Shown: positions 47,001-58,726 of the stretch, piece by piece
Layout of the letters: every line of letters begins with the position of its first letter
How positions within the stretch are numbered: the first letter of the stretch is position 1
Assembly: GCA_030435675.1 (NCBI GenBank)
Contig: CM059621.1
Span: forward strand, 16,120,001 to 16,184,000
Direction of reading: 5' to 3'
Length of the DNA: 64,000 nt
Source: Steinernema hermaphroditum
Taxonomy: Eukaryota; Nematoda; Chromadorea; Rhabditida; Steinernematidae
Translations under genes and position numbers: made by a program
Notes under the pieces: model-generated
Database searches by the model: none
Seen by the model: only the letters and a program-made list of their open reading frames with translations
What the model was told of the DNA's origin: nothing

Positions 47001-50000
47001 TCAGGACGCGACCGCGCATGGTCGTGGTAGGAGTCGGCACGCCAGTCTAAGGGACAAAAATAAAATAATTGTGAGAAAACAGGGAAAATAAAACTGAAAA
47101 GAAATATAACAATTGTGTCTCTTTGGTCCGACAACCGGATTATTTGATACTTGATGCTGACGGTCTTGCTCGAGTTCAATTAAATCATGGCTGTCTAAGA
47201 AGTCAGTCTCAACGCGATAAACCCTGATCCATTTTTCCCATCCATCCATATTTCCTACCACTAATCTTAAAGCACGAGTGAACATCTATTTTGCTTGTTT
47301 GTTTTTTTTGCTTACATCATCACGAACAACAAAATAAGTTTCTTTCCACCATGACGCAAACATGATAGCGCTCAAAAATTCGACAGATATGATAGGACTA
47401 TAATGTGATTAGTGCCTTACAATTGAATGAATGATATCCGAAGCTATCGCTGCGCTGTACCTGCCAGCAGATTTCTAGAGGAAACAGTCTGATGTTCCGC
47501 GTAACGATATGAATTTACGAAAAAATAAAACGTTCAGAACGGATATTTTGAAAAGCTTTGGAAATAAACAGTCTGCTAGTGAAAACAGCTGATATCTTTA
47601 CCCGTGGACGGTCATAGTCATAGTACACGGCCATCCATGCCCGCCCATTAATGAAAATAGCGAAAAAAATGAAAATCGTGGCTGCCCATGAAGTTGGTCG
47701 CGCCGCGATCGATGTTTTCCCATCTATGTTTTATAGTCCGACCGACCGTGGCACGAATATTCCATCATGACGCAAACATGATAGCGCTCAAAAATTTGAT
47801 AGATGAATATGATTAGTGATTTACAATTAAATGTCCAGGTTCTACCGTATGCAAAAAAAGACAGGTTCAACCGTATGCAAAAATCTACTACAGTAAAGTG
47901 GCAGTTAAAATTCAAAAATTGAGATAAGAAGATCATTTCGGTCGTTAGAGCACAGACGATAGCAGAAGCGAAATTTAAGATTTCCTTGACAAAAAGAGCA
48001 CAAAAATCGTTTTGTTCTAGAATACATTTTTACAGTTTATCGACCGAGTAATGTGTCTTTGGTTCTGAAATGACAAAAGTACGTTAATGTACAACTGCAA
48101 AAATTGAGATAGAAAGACCATTACGGCCAACATTAGGCAAAACTTAAGGTTTTCATAAATTATTCGAAAAGAGCATACATCCTTTTGTTCAGATTCGTTG
48201 ATATACAGATGTTCAAAAATTGACGCAAAGAACGATAATAAAGGCACCAAATAATACAAAAACGTTTTTTTGAGAAATATTGCGCATAACGTAGCACGTG
48301 ACATAGACAAAAACTAGGGACTTCAAATATTTTTTCTCAAAAATATGCGAAACACTTTTGCCTTGATAAGATGGCTACATAAATGGATTATTTCGGAGCT
48401 TGTAGGGCTAGCCTGCAATATTCAATATTTCGAACAGTGAAGCAACATGATGGCAAGAAGTCAGGTAGGAAGGTTTATAAAGAAAACAAAAATTAATTTC
48501 TAAAAATAAAACCTGGTCATCGCCAAAAGTTGTTTATGCGCTCTTCTCTCCCTCTCTTGGCTACCTGCCCAAGCCTGACGGCTCCCTTCCCTTTCCCGAT
48601 CTCGACCTGCCTCTTTCCCGCCAAACTGTTGTATTTCAAGACGTTCGGCCGTTTAATAAAATACTTTCCATCATTTAATTTCTGAGAGAGCGAGTGGACG
48701 ACCCGACTGATCGCCACCGACACAAATGAAAGACCTAGGTGTAAATTATTTTCGTTAAATCTTACGCTTACAAGGAGAGGCCCCAATCTAAACCCCATCG
48801 ATGCGGCTGAAATTTGGCAGGAAGACAGACATCACAGAATGTAGCATAGCCTGATAGGTTTCAAGGTTTCCTGATGTGATGTTCCTGACGACACAACATA
48901 GGCGGTATTTTTATTAGTTATTCTCGTCTCTTCTTGTGAGACACAACTAGACATTAAGAATTAAGATCTCGCACAATATTTGCGTATTGGTTAAGGCATT
49001 CTTGGTTCGTTTTAAAGGTGTGGAGGTGAAGATGAAGAAAAGCAAAAATATATGGCTGTTGTAGCATTAAATGAAAAAGATTGTCCGAGAGGCAGAAGAT
49101 ATCGAAGAAGCCATGCATGTGCCAAGCAAAACCTCAGTTTGCCTTCTCCTTGCCCATCTCCTGTCACTCTAAGTTTACTACATTTCCGAAACGTAGCTCT
49201 TTTTGTCGTTATTTGTAGTGCCTACCTACTGCTACTGACCACTTGAGAACCAAAGGGTTTCCTAAATGTTCTTTGTTCTTTTGTTGTATTTCAAGACGTT
49301 TGCCCGTTTAATAAAACACTTTCCATCATTTCATTTCTGACAGAGCGAGTGGACGACCCAACCGATCGCCACCGACTCAAATGAAAGACCAAGGCGTAAA
49401 TGGTTCTCTTACAAGGACGGGTCCTAAACTAACCCCCACCAATTCGGCTTAAATTTGCCAGGGAGATGGACATGACAGTTGTTCTTGGTTCCTTGTAAAG
49501 ATGTGGAGGTGCGAAACGGAGAGAAACAAAAATCTATGGCTATACAGTATCAAGTGAAAAACAATAGTTGGAAGATATCGCAACAAAGAAGCCATCCCTG
49601 TGCCGACCAAGAACTCATTTTGTCTGCTACGTGCCTTTCTCTTACCACTCTAAGCCTACGACATTACCGAATTGCATTACCGAATTCGTCATTTGTAATG
49701 CATACCTGCTGACCACTTGAGAATCACAAGGCAAAGGGTTTCAGAAATTGTTCCAACCCATTTGAATCGTTAGATTGTTACTATACTGAGCAGTAAACAG
49801 TGTTTTAGAATTAAGAGATGCTTAGGAGTCCGCTTTTCACGAAGAGGCCATGCCTGTGCCGGCTAAAAACTTAGTTTGTCATGTAGACGTCATAGTAACA
49901 AGTGCCGAGAATCCCCAAATTGGCGAATAAAAAAGGGGACAAGAGATTGGCGATGTAGTTCCGATACTGTATTTTCGCGTTATTGTCACACGGAAGAAGC

Positions 50001-53000
50001 GAGAACAAAAATTAATTTCTACACATATTAACTGTTAACACCTTCTCTGTATCTACATCAAAGCTGGGATATCCCGAAAGAAGCAAACTCTTAACAAAAA
50101 TCAAAAAGCAGACAAGAGATTAGCTAGAATACCCCCAAAAAAGATAGATTTTAACAAGAGTTTTCAAAAATTACACAAATGCCATAACTACTCACAATGC
50201 AGTTTCTCGTCGAGATTTCCCCTCGAAGTGATGGAGAGTGCCCTGATGAACTCGTGGAACTCGATGGCGCCGTCTTTGTTCTCGTCGAACACTTTGAAGA
50301 CAAAACTGGCGAAGTCCGTCGGGTCGCCCTGCGGGAAGAACTGTTTGTAGATCTTCTGGAAACCCTGAAACTCAGCCGGAAATGTGCAAGGAGGTGAAGA
50401 CGATGGACTTACGGCTTCAGTGAGCATCCCGTTTGGACAATCACGCACAAAGCCTTTGTACCATTGTTTGATCTCCTTTTCGGTGACTGAAACGTCATGT
50501 ATTGAGAACACTAGAAACTAGAAAAAGATGAAGGCCGCGTTTTCCAAAAATTTTACCTCTAAAGTTGATTTAGAGATAGTGTGTAAGGAACAGCTCACAT
50601 ATGCAATGCAAGCAGCCTAATTGCGGATGGCTGTCCTTACTTACGATGGAAGATGCCTGTCTTCGTTGGTCAGAACCCGAGCGAGTATACCCGCATTTTC
50701 GGGTGACTATTATTTAATTTTATGATCACTTTTAAATGTAAGGACACCTAAAGAGTTGTTTAAAAATTTGCATAATGTGTACTTAATCTATCATCTAAAT
50801 CTACACCGTAACGAATGACCTAGGGCAAAACAAAAATTTGAGATGTGATAGACATGACAATTACAGGTCAAACGATGTGTTACACATACGCACGTTTGTA
50901 CGTTCAACCGGAAAGTGACCGTTTATCGTCCCGAAACAACAGTATTTCTAAGAAGGCGAACGGACCACCCGGCTTGGTGTACATCGCACAAAAATTTGAA
51001 GATTAATGTCTGTGTTATGTACACGAGTTCAATTTTATCTACTAAAAAATGCTACAAACTATTTCGACTCTTTTGAATATGGCGGAGACCAAAAATTTCT
51101 ACTTCATTTCCATGCAAATTGCGGGCCGTGTTCATTATAATAGTACATCTAGACAGAACACAACAATTAGTTTCGGTGAATGAAACGTCATGTGTTGAAA
51201 ACGCTAGAAAAGCCGCTAAGACGAAGGCCGCGTTTTCCAAAAATTTTACCTCTAAAGTTGATTTAGAGACACTATGTAAGAAAGAGCTCACAATCGTTAC
51301 AACGCAATGCAGGCGAGCTACTTGCGGATGGATGTCCTTACTCATTGGAAGATGCCTTTCTTCGTTGGCCAGAACCCGAGCGAGTATACCCGGAGTTTCA
51401 GGTGAGTATTATTTAATTTTATGATCATTTTTAAATGTAATGATACAACCCGACAAGCCTGTGTACATCGTACAAAATTTGAACATTAATGTCTCTGTTA
51501 TGTACATGAGTTCGTCTGTATCTGATACAAAAATGCTGCAAACCATTTCGACTCTTTTGAGCATAGCAAACCCCAAAAATTTGTACTTCATTTCCATGCA
51601 AATTGCTGCTCGTGTCCATTATAATAATATTACATCTAGAAAGACTGGTACACAAAAATTATAGCCAAAAAACCATTGGAGTCAAAAGAAGCTTATGCGG
51701 CGCACCCATTCGAGGGGAAAACGCAGTTCAATAGAACTCTTTTATATAATCTAGGCGTACCTTTGCGCGGTAACAATGATCGTTATCGCAACAAAAATGA
51801 ACCAGCTACTGATAAATTGAACTTTCTTCACCGTTCTGGTTTCCGTTGATTTAAGTTCACAAGAATTTTGATAATCTATATCGTTCTCTCTCTACAGTAT
51901 TTCCCCTGAGACATGCGTAATTAAAAATTTTTGACAATAGTTCCTTTTCTAGAGCTTTTAGAAACGCATTGCAAATCACTTGCACATCATCAATTATACT
52001 GTTAGCGGCTTAACATCGATGGATTCGTATTTTCCGTATTTTGGACGACTTAAACAATCGCACAAAAGTGCATCGATATGAATTGAACAAAAAGAAAATT
52101 CTGTTTCTAGAGGGTTTAGAATTTCAGAGATTCATAATTTTAGATAAAAAACAAGCGTATCCCGTATAGTGAATCTACATGTTATTACAAAAATATTGTG
52201 ACGCCGATTCCAATTATTCCAATTTTTTCGTTCGTTTTTTGAATCGAAAGCCTTCTCGTTGTGTTATTTGGATTTAGCATCTCTTTCTGCAAACTACCTC
52301 GCTTCTACATGTTCCGACACTCTGGTAGCTGGTTCTGGTATCCATTATTTGATCGCAGTGACCGTTTTGTGCGCAATTCTAAAAGTTGACATCATTGAAA
52401 AGCTCCTATTGTACTGCGTTGTGCCAGGCAAAAGTATTAGGAGATTCCCTGGTCAGCTAGGCGTCGAAAACCCAAAAAACTGTGCGAATGGGAAATACGG
52501 AACCCAAAAAATCTAACGAAGAAGGGAGTCATAGGGAATTGGCACCAATTTTCCAAGAATGCCCCTCAAACTGAGCAAAAACGCGATAGACTTGTCCAGA
52601 GTGATTAATATAGCCTTAGCAAGAGTAAAGTTCAATTCCTGATACATAAATGAGTGGCGAAATGTGGTCAGATGCAGACTGTCGTGGCGGCTGGCCCTAC
52701 AGTGGCGGTACTATACATAGCCGCACCCCCTACATAAAGATTCAATTGCCGATTTACCCATCAAATATGGTCACTCAGCCAAGGGTACTAGTAGAAGATG
52801 TAAAATTTATCAAGCAATAAGGACCCAATGTGCCGCCAGGAAATGTAATACATTCGGCCAACTCGAATTCGGCGCCGCGTATATCAACAGAGAACCTCAG
52901 TTTCTGTGTGTGTATTTTGTTTAGATGTGAAATTTCACTTCGAAGGGTGATTTAGAGAGACCAGATAAACTTAGAAAATTACATATCAGCAGTACATATC

Positions 53001-53601
53001 AGCTACACTGCTAGCGGCTTAGCATCTATGAATCCGAACTTCACGGAAGGACGACTTCAATTATGGCACAAAAGTGAATCGATATGAATAAAAGACAAGG
53101 ATCCAAAAATAGCACAAAAATAGCGATCCAAAAATATCCTTATACACTTTTACCAAGGGCCTTTTGTGGATTTCCCTGAGAAACCGCTATGTATCAGAGT
53201 TGTTGGTTCGGATTGGAAGTTGGATTGTTCGAAATCAAAAACCAACAAATCTGAACGAATAAATAGCATTCAGGCTCGCATCAAAATTGTTTCATATGAT
53301 TACGGTAACTCGTATAATTGTGAAACAGATGAGATATAACAAACTAAGCTACATCAAAACCCCAAAATCTACATCGCTTCGAAAAAAATAAAAATTCCGC
53401 TAAGTACAAAAATATAGTAGAAACGAGTTCAGACCAAAAATATAATATCACCATTAGTTTGAATATAACAATTTCGATAAAAAAAACTTGAGCCACTTGA
53501 GCTCACACCTATACGGAAACACAAAAAAATGACTCACAGTAGGTCTGCTTGGCGAGCGTCTTCACCTGATCCGACTTGAGCTTGCTGTTCGGCTTTCCCA
53601 T
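44036..53601 (-). CDS. ncs-1: Neuronal calcium sensor 1 (NCS-1), 191 aa
   Basis: An EF-hand calcium switch protein of neurons. Five exons: 53601-53538, 50486-50413, 50364-50196, 46706-46540 and 44137-44036; all phases agree and total 191 residues, as in C. elegans. The N terminus [10 protein letters not shown] has the Gly-2 myristoylation signal. [20 protein letters not shown] is the degenerate first EF hand. [24 protein letters not shown] and [12 protein letters not shown] are the calcium loops of EF2-EF4 with their acidic positions kept. The C terminus is [10 protein letters not shown]. The introns (2.4, 3.5 and 3.1 kb, plus one of 48 bp) are very large for this genome and are full of repeats and CAAAAAT words. 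The 5' UTR and promoter should lie in the GC-rich block at about 53605-53850. Confidence 0.97.
44138..46539 (-). other. ncs-1 intron 4 (2.4 kb)
   Basis: AT-rich intronic DNA. Apart from the collagen relic it holds an AAAATTCC low-complexity run (45478-45540), a GTCTCGAG palindromic cluster (45975-46030) and several plus-strand CAAAAAT words. No separate gene is supported. Confidence 0.7.
44430..44680 (+). pseudogene. Cuticle-collagen fragment (Gly-X-Y relic)
   Basis: Gly-X-Y triplets run in two different frames on the plus strand: first [17 protein letters not shown] (about 44450-44500), then [20 protein letters not shown] and [15 protein letters not shown] (about 44512-44662). The frame change and the absence of the flanking cysteine clusters show a decayed fragment of a nematode cuticle collagen. 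It lies in the last intron of ncs-1, in antisense orientation. Confidence 0.75.
46707..50195 (-). other. ncs-1 intron 3 (3.5 kb)
   Basis: AT-rich. Short direct repeats: 47345-47425 versus 47755-47830 (GACGCAAACATGATAGCGCT shared), and CTGTACCTGCCAG at 46857 and 47455. A diverged tandem unit of about 660 bp lies at 48620-49735. At least 20 plus-strand CAAAAAT words are scattered. No gene. Confidence 0.7.
48620..49735 (+). repeat. Two diverged tandem units (period about 660 bp)
   Basis: Unit 1 (about 48620-49250) and unit 2 (about 49280-49735) share collinear blocks: TTGTATTTCAAGACGTT, GAGCGAGTGGACGACCC, ATCGCCACCGAC, AAATGAAAGACC, then GGTGTGGAGGTG/GATGTGGAGGTG and GAAGCCAT(G/C)C. Identity looks about 75-85%. 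The origin is unknown; there is no coding frame common to both. Confidence 0.65.
50480..51645 (+). repeat. Tandem duplication including an ncs-1 splice acceptor
   Basis: Block A at 50480-50750 recurs at about 51170-51440 (shared GAAACGTCATGT(A/G)TTGA, GGCCGCGTTTTCCAAAAATT, CCCGAGCGAGTATACCCG). Block B at about 50975-51160 recurs at about 51455-51645 (shared GTGTACATCG, TTCGACTCTTTTGA, ACTTCATTTCCATGCAAATT). The first A block begins inside ncs-1 exon 2, so the second copy carries a ghost of its splice acceptor and first codons. Confidence 0.8.
50487..53537 (-). other. ncs-1 intron 1 (3.1 kb)
   Basis: AT-rich. The 5' part is the tandem duplication at 50480-51645; the rest (51660-53537) shows no gene. 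CAAAAAT words cluster, with three within 35 bp at 53103-53137. Confidence 0.7.
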
Positions 53602-56600
53602 CGTCTTTTCTTCTTCCTCTGTCGGTGGCGGCGGCGGCGGTCGGAAAGGAGCGCGTCGCCAGATTAGCCGATGTCCGAAGAGGAGTTCAGCTGAGCTAAG
53701 AGCGCGCGCGCGCGGGAGCGAAGGAAGTGGAGGACGGCGGCGACGGGTTAGAATCGATGAGCAAATGAAAGGAGCATCGGCGATTAAACGCCTACTTCGC
53801 GGATTAATAAAATCTGAAAGGGACACGTGAGTGCGCGTATGGCGAAGGCCATTCACGAGACGCGGAGACGGATGGCGAAGACGGCGCGAATAATATTTTG
53901 AAAGCGAACCTCTACTAATCGCCACGAAAGTTTGAGATGGGATCAAAGGGGAAAAGCGAGGAGGACAAACAGTGGGAGAGGCAAATAGAGATTAAAGGGA
54001 CTTCTTCTTTGGGAGCCGGGAAAGTGGGTGTAGGTGGCGAGGAACAAGGATAGTCTAACATCCGATACAGAGAGCTGGATTCGGGATGCGTGGGATGGAG
54101 AGTGGACATGCATAGACGCCCATTATCGGAGTCCCTTTTCCAACTGTGTCAACTCTTTCATCCTCAACACTCATCGCCTCTCTTTCCGGTTTCACTAATC
54201 CATCGGAAAATAGATATAACGTGCTGTTGTGTACCCGTTCCATCGACTCATTAGCGTTCGCTTTCATCGGAGGTCACCGAGGCGGTGACGAATTTCTAGA
54301 AGAGCCTATTGTTCCGTCGTCTTAAATAACAAACACGAAATGTACTGACGTGCGGATAAGCCGAGCAGTTCTGCGACGCGATCTTTCAGGGGAGAATCGC
54401 ACATGTTATCTCACAAAAGTAGCCAAAGAGTTTTTCAAGAGCCGTGTGAAACCGAGACTTTGAAAGAGTGAGACGAGCCCGAGAAAGTCCACTTCCATGT
54501 TCACCGTAGTTACGGTACTTTCTGAAATGGAATCCAATCATCCAAGTGGGATCAAGGTCTCGCCGCACTTTTCCGAGACCGAGATTACCGATACCGAGAA
54601 TAAAAGAAAGACAGAAACTTTACAGCCTGTACGGCTCTGAACGCAACTCTCCAAGCCTCATATCTATAAACATCGCCTAAATCGGCCACGTGTTCAAATG
54701 GGTTGGCCCTACATCTATCATACCTACCTCTCCCTATAGCTATCATACCTACTGCTTTTGGAGATGGAAAACAAGAAAAAAATAGAGAAATGATAGAAAA
54801 GAAGGTGACAAAAAGTATCATATTTGGGACACGGTTGCTTGTTCACAATTCATGCGACTGACAATTGGCGATCGGAACAAAAATCATCCAGCCATCCAGC
54901 CAACGAAAAGCATTCAGTCATGTTGTTCTTTGGGAATTCTACAAAAAAAATAGATTATAAAGTTTACTCGAAAACTGCCTTCTACCATAAGCCTTCCTAT
55001 TTTCAGCGGAGTATATTGTGTCTGGTTGCGGCCCCCCACCCCCATAAAAAATAAACTAAAAATTAAGATTAATATAGAAAGTATGTATTTAATGAATATA
55101 CCAAGTATAGGCCGTTACACAAAGATACTCCCACAAAAATAAGTTAACGTGCTTAAAATGATTTCAGGTCGTGTCTTTGAAGTACATGTCTTAAAAGGGT
55201 GAGAAGAAGCAAAATGTCAATACAACCTTTCTACTCAAAATGAGATGGTCACAGAAACTCATAGAACTGAAAAAGGCAGCATTTCTTCTGCTGAAAGACG
55301 TGCGCCCTAACAAAAATGCGATCTGAACTGACCGGAAAAGGGTTCGTCCATCTTCTCAACGAAGCCGACTCCGCCTAAGACGCCAACACATATCGCTCCA
55401 CTCAGCCAAAATTCCAATTTCCCATCCACTTGACAAAGCAATAACGCCCACAATTAGTCGAAATGAAACGGAGAAAACGCATTGGGTGACGAGGACAAAC
55501 AGGACGATGACTGATGGCGATCACATCAATATGCATTGGAAATGCCAGAGGACGCTATTTCAAAATTTATCCAAATAATCATCGTCCAAGAACGAGGTTA
55601 TGATATCCGAGAGGCAATCGTTACCCAGAGCAATACCAACCCAAAATCCGGTGGAGACGTATATGTGTCCAATTTCATGTTACATGAAGGAGAACTCTCA
55701 TTAACATTCAAAAATGTATTTACTTCACATAGTTAAGAGCAAAATGGGTTAGTAAATTGTCCCACTAGAAGAACGGAGAGTATCCAAAAATCTATGACAT
55801 GGCATTACGGACACCTTCTGCATAAACACTTTACAAAAATACACATTTTTATAGAACAGTAGCATCTAATGATTCACAAAAAGTACACAGAAATGCTTGT
55901 CTAGGGTACAGTAACCTAAGTCAAAGTCATTAGTTCTAAAATAAGTTCAGATTCTGCAGAACTAGCCGACTGCACAATAAAAATTTACACTGAAAGATTA
56001 CTCAACATATCAACGGAAATGACGACGAAATCGACGTTTGCTAAATATCAAGTTTAGTTCCAGTTGTTTACAGAAACATCATCGCCATGTTCGCCAAACT
56101 TTTATCACAAACACTGTATATTTGCAGATGGTACTTTTTTTATTTTAGGTAACTACTAGTAACCATCAGAAAGGGAACTTTCCGAAGAGTCCGCCTTCGA
56201 CCGAGCTGAAAATGTGCAGATGGTCCATTGTTTGTTCAAAAATTAAAAGTTCCAAAGTTTCTGAGTACATTGTCAGTCGATTATTGGTGGATTTGTGACC
56301 ACCTTCTCCGTTAGCCTTCCCGCCTGGAGCGAATGTTAGTATATACGTATTTTATCAATGCCAATGGATGTGTTGATCTTCCAAGCTTGTCGGAGCTATA
56401 CTGAGCTGACCGTCGCTTATTTGTCGCTATTTCTTATATTGCTGCGCAATAGCCAGACGGGACGAAAGATCCACAAAAATACACCAGATATTTGTTGGGT
56501 TTTTTTTTTGTTTTGGAAAAAGTGGTCCCCACCAGAACTGTGCAAATTTTGTTTTCAATTTTGACTTTTTGGCAAAACTCGACCCTGAAGCACTATCCAT

Positions 56601-57490
56601 GTCGGAGAGTTCCCTACTCTCCAGTAGACGGCGAAAAAATATTTATCAGTTCCAGCGACGTCAGTCGGCGACGAGAGGCTCTTCTCCACGGCTTCACTGA
56701 CACCGACCAATATCCCAAGGTCGATGACACCCGAAAATGTCCAAAAGCTGCTGTTTCCAAAGTCAGACACGGCGCTGAAAGGTATTCCCGACGAAACGAG
56801 TTAGTACTTTTACTGTATTTCTGCTATTAAGGTGTTTAAGTTTGATCTTTCGCACAGCCCTGGTTGCGAGACATCTTTATAAGAAAACGCATGCAAAAAA
56901 AATACACAAGATGATTCTCGCCTTTGCCGGTATTTGCTATGCGATGATGATCGGCGACAAATCGCGACAGACGGGAAATATATGGGAAATGCAGGAAAAA
57001 CAATGTATAAAATTTATGAAGATTTTTCCGTTTTCGAGGGCGCCTAACATATTGGTTAAACAGGCTTTTAGTGATCAAGAAATGATAAAAAGCACCAAAA
57101 ACGCTCTAGAAAATCTGACAATAAGTCGTTGGACCACAGGCCTCGACATGTACCTGAATGAACGACCCGTATTTATTCCAAAATCCGCAAATCTGGAGTC
57201 GCAACGACAGCCACTGCTGAGCGAAGCTGTGGCCCCAGTGGAAACGCATTTCAATGGCGGAACTGGCCCTGTCTCTTATAACAAGTTGTGTCAGGACAGT
57301 TGAATCGGTAGTAAAAACACTTTGGCCTAATGTCAATTTCTTAGATACTGTAGTTTTGATAAAAGGCAATGGTGACAGGTACGTGGGAACGTTCGCGGCA
57401 AACTATATGTCTGTATTTCCGGATAGTTCACTTTCAAAAAACATCTAAGTTGGAGAAGCCTCGACCAAAAATCTCACAGATCAATACATA
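53602..57490. other. AT-rich region upstream of ncs-1
   Basis: The first 300 bases are GC-rich and include a (GC)n-like run (about 53700-53716); this is the best promoter candidate for ncs-1. Beyond it I see no convincing gene. Frames of up to about 150 codons at 56490-57300 lack motifs. It contains copy 1 of the 320-bp repeat (55224-55543) and scattered CAAAAAT words. Confidence 0.5.
55224..55543 (+). repeat. 320-bp direct repeat, copy 1
   Basis: About 97% identical by eye to 59769-60091. A run of roughly 200 bp around GATCTGAACTGACCGG and GCAATAACGCCCACAATTAG has only two differences. Downstream of the block, weaker similarity continues (55790-55890 versus 60185-60280). Confidence 0.85.
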
Positions 57491-57492
57491 TA

Positions 57493-58726
57493 CAGGGTCC
57501 GTAATAAATACTGTAAGTCAGAAAACAGTCTAAAACTTTTTGCATACGACACGAAATGAAATGGATTTATACGCAAATGAAAGACCAGGAAATTCTGTAT
57601 AAGCTGTTTCAATTTTAGTCGAAATACCAGACTTGACACTTTAATGGAGGCGCTCAGACGCTTCTGGAAATTCTTCAGGATTCTCGCGGTGACTTTCGGC
57701 TTATTTTCCTTCTAAGCGGTCTTCAGAGCGCGCTTCATGGAATGCACAATAGCGTAGCTTGTAGCGCAGACTTTTTGCTCCTTGACTGGCCAAACAGCGA
57801 AGTCGAGAAGGTTGAGATTCGGGAAGTGAGGAGGCCAAACATCCTTCCCCCGACCCAACATTCTTCCTTTTCCTGGTTGGCTGTGAGCCAGACAAAGGTG
57901 TCCCTGGCTCCACGGACAGGCGTCCAGCCCTGCTGAAAAGTTCGTGCGCTGTCGGGGGATAGACCTTAGACCCAAGACTTCACCACGCCGTCCAGAACCC
58001 GGTTTTCTGGTAGTTCTCGCCATGGTAGGTCACCTTTTTTCTATTAACTTTGAAGAAAACGAGCTCCAGGTTCCCAAGTCCAGAAACCACCGCCCAAACC
58101 ATGATGGAGTTTGCGAAATGGCTCTTTTCGACGGTGACGGTGCGGGGAGAGCCTTTCGGAAGACGTTCACAGTGGTCCTGGGTGTTTTGCAGCGGTTCTA
58201 CGGTGAAAATCTGTTCACCCGAGAATAGAATGTTCTGGAACCTCCTGCCGCGAACTTCGGCTTTCATCTTCCGGTTCTTCTTTAGTCTTGCGGCCTTTAG
58301 TGGAACATTGAGGAACTGTCCGTGTACCTTCTTGAAGGGGTCGAGTCCCTGATCTTCTTGATCTTGTTCCAGATGGCCTCTCTGCCCCTTGCTGCTCGGG
58401 CTGTTCTCGGTCTTCCACTTATTTGGTGAGTCGGTATCCCTCCTGTCTCTTGAAAGCTTTTGATAAAACTCTGGACTTCAAAAAATTATAGTTTCATTAA
58501 CCGGAATCGGCATTCCACGCTTTTAATCGGTAATGATAGTAAAACGGTAATTTTGGGATACCATTTTGTCTAAGGAGTAAGGAGAAAAGTAGCAGAGGGA
58601 ACAGTTATCCTAGGTCAAAAAAGGACGGACAACACAAATATAACAACATACGCGGTACTAGAAAGGCAAAAAATCAAGATAAATTGAAAAGTTCGTTCCA
58701 CTTACAGTATTTATTACGCACCCTGT
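57493..58726 (-). mobile_element. mariner-type transposon with degenerate transposase
   Basis: The ends CAGGGTCCGTAATAAATACT and CAGGGTGCGTAATAAATACT (right end read on the minus strand) form terminal inverted repeats with one mismatch, and TA lies just outside each. At 1234 bp it has the normal mariner length. The minus strand carries transposase pieces in three frames: FKKVHGQFLNVPLKAARLKK, NILFSGEQIFTVEPLQN, MVWAVVSGLGNLELVFF and FPNLNLLDFAVWPVKE. The first catalytic Asp (normally in a DEK-type motif) reads SGE and the frames are broken, so it is inactive. It could still be mobilised in trans if its ends are intact. Confidence 0.88.

Noticed and set aside
56842..57303. 153-codon plus-strand ORF upstream of the mariner element
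   Set aside because: Composition and lack of motifs suggest chance; no supporting splice sites. Might be a relic of an unknown element.
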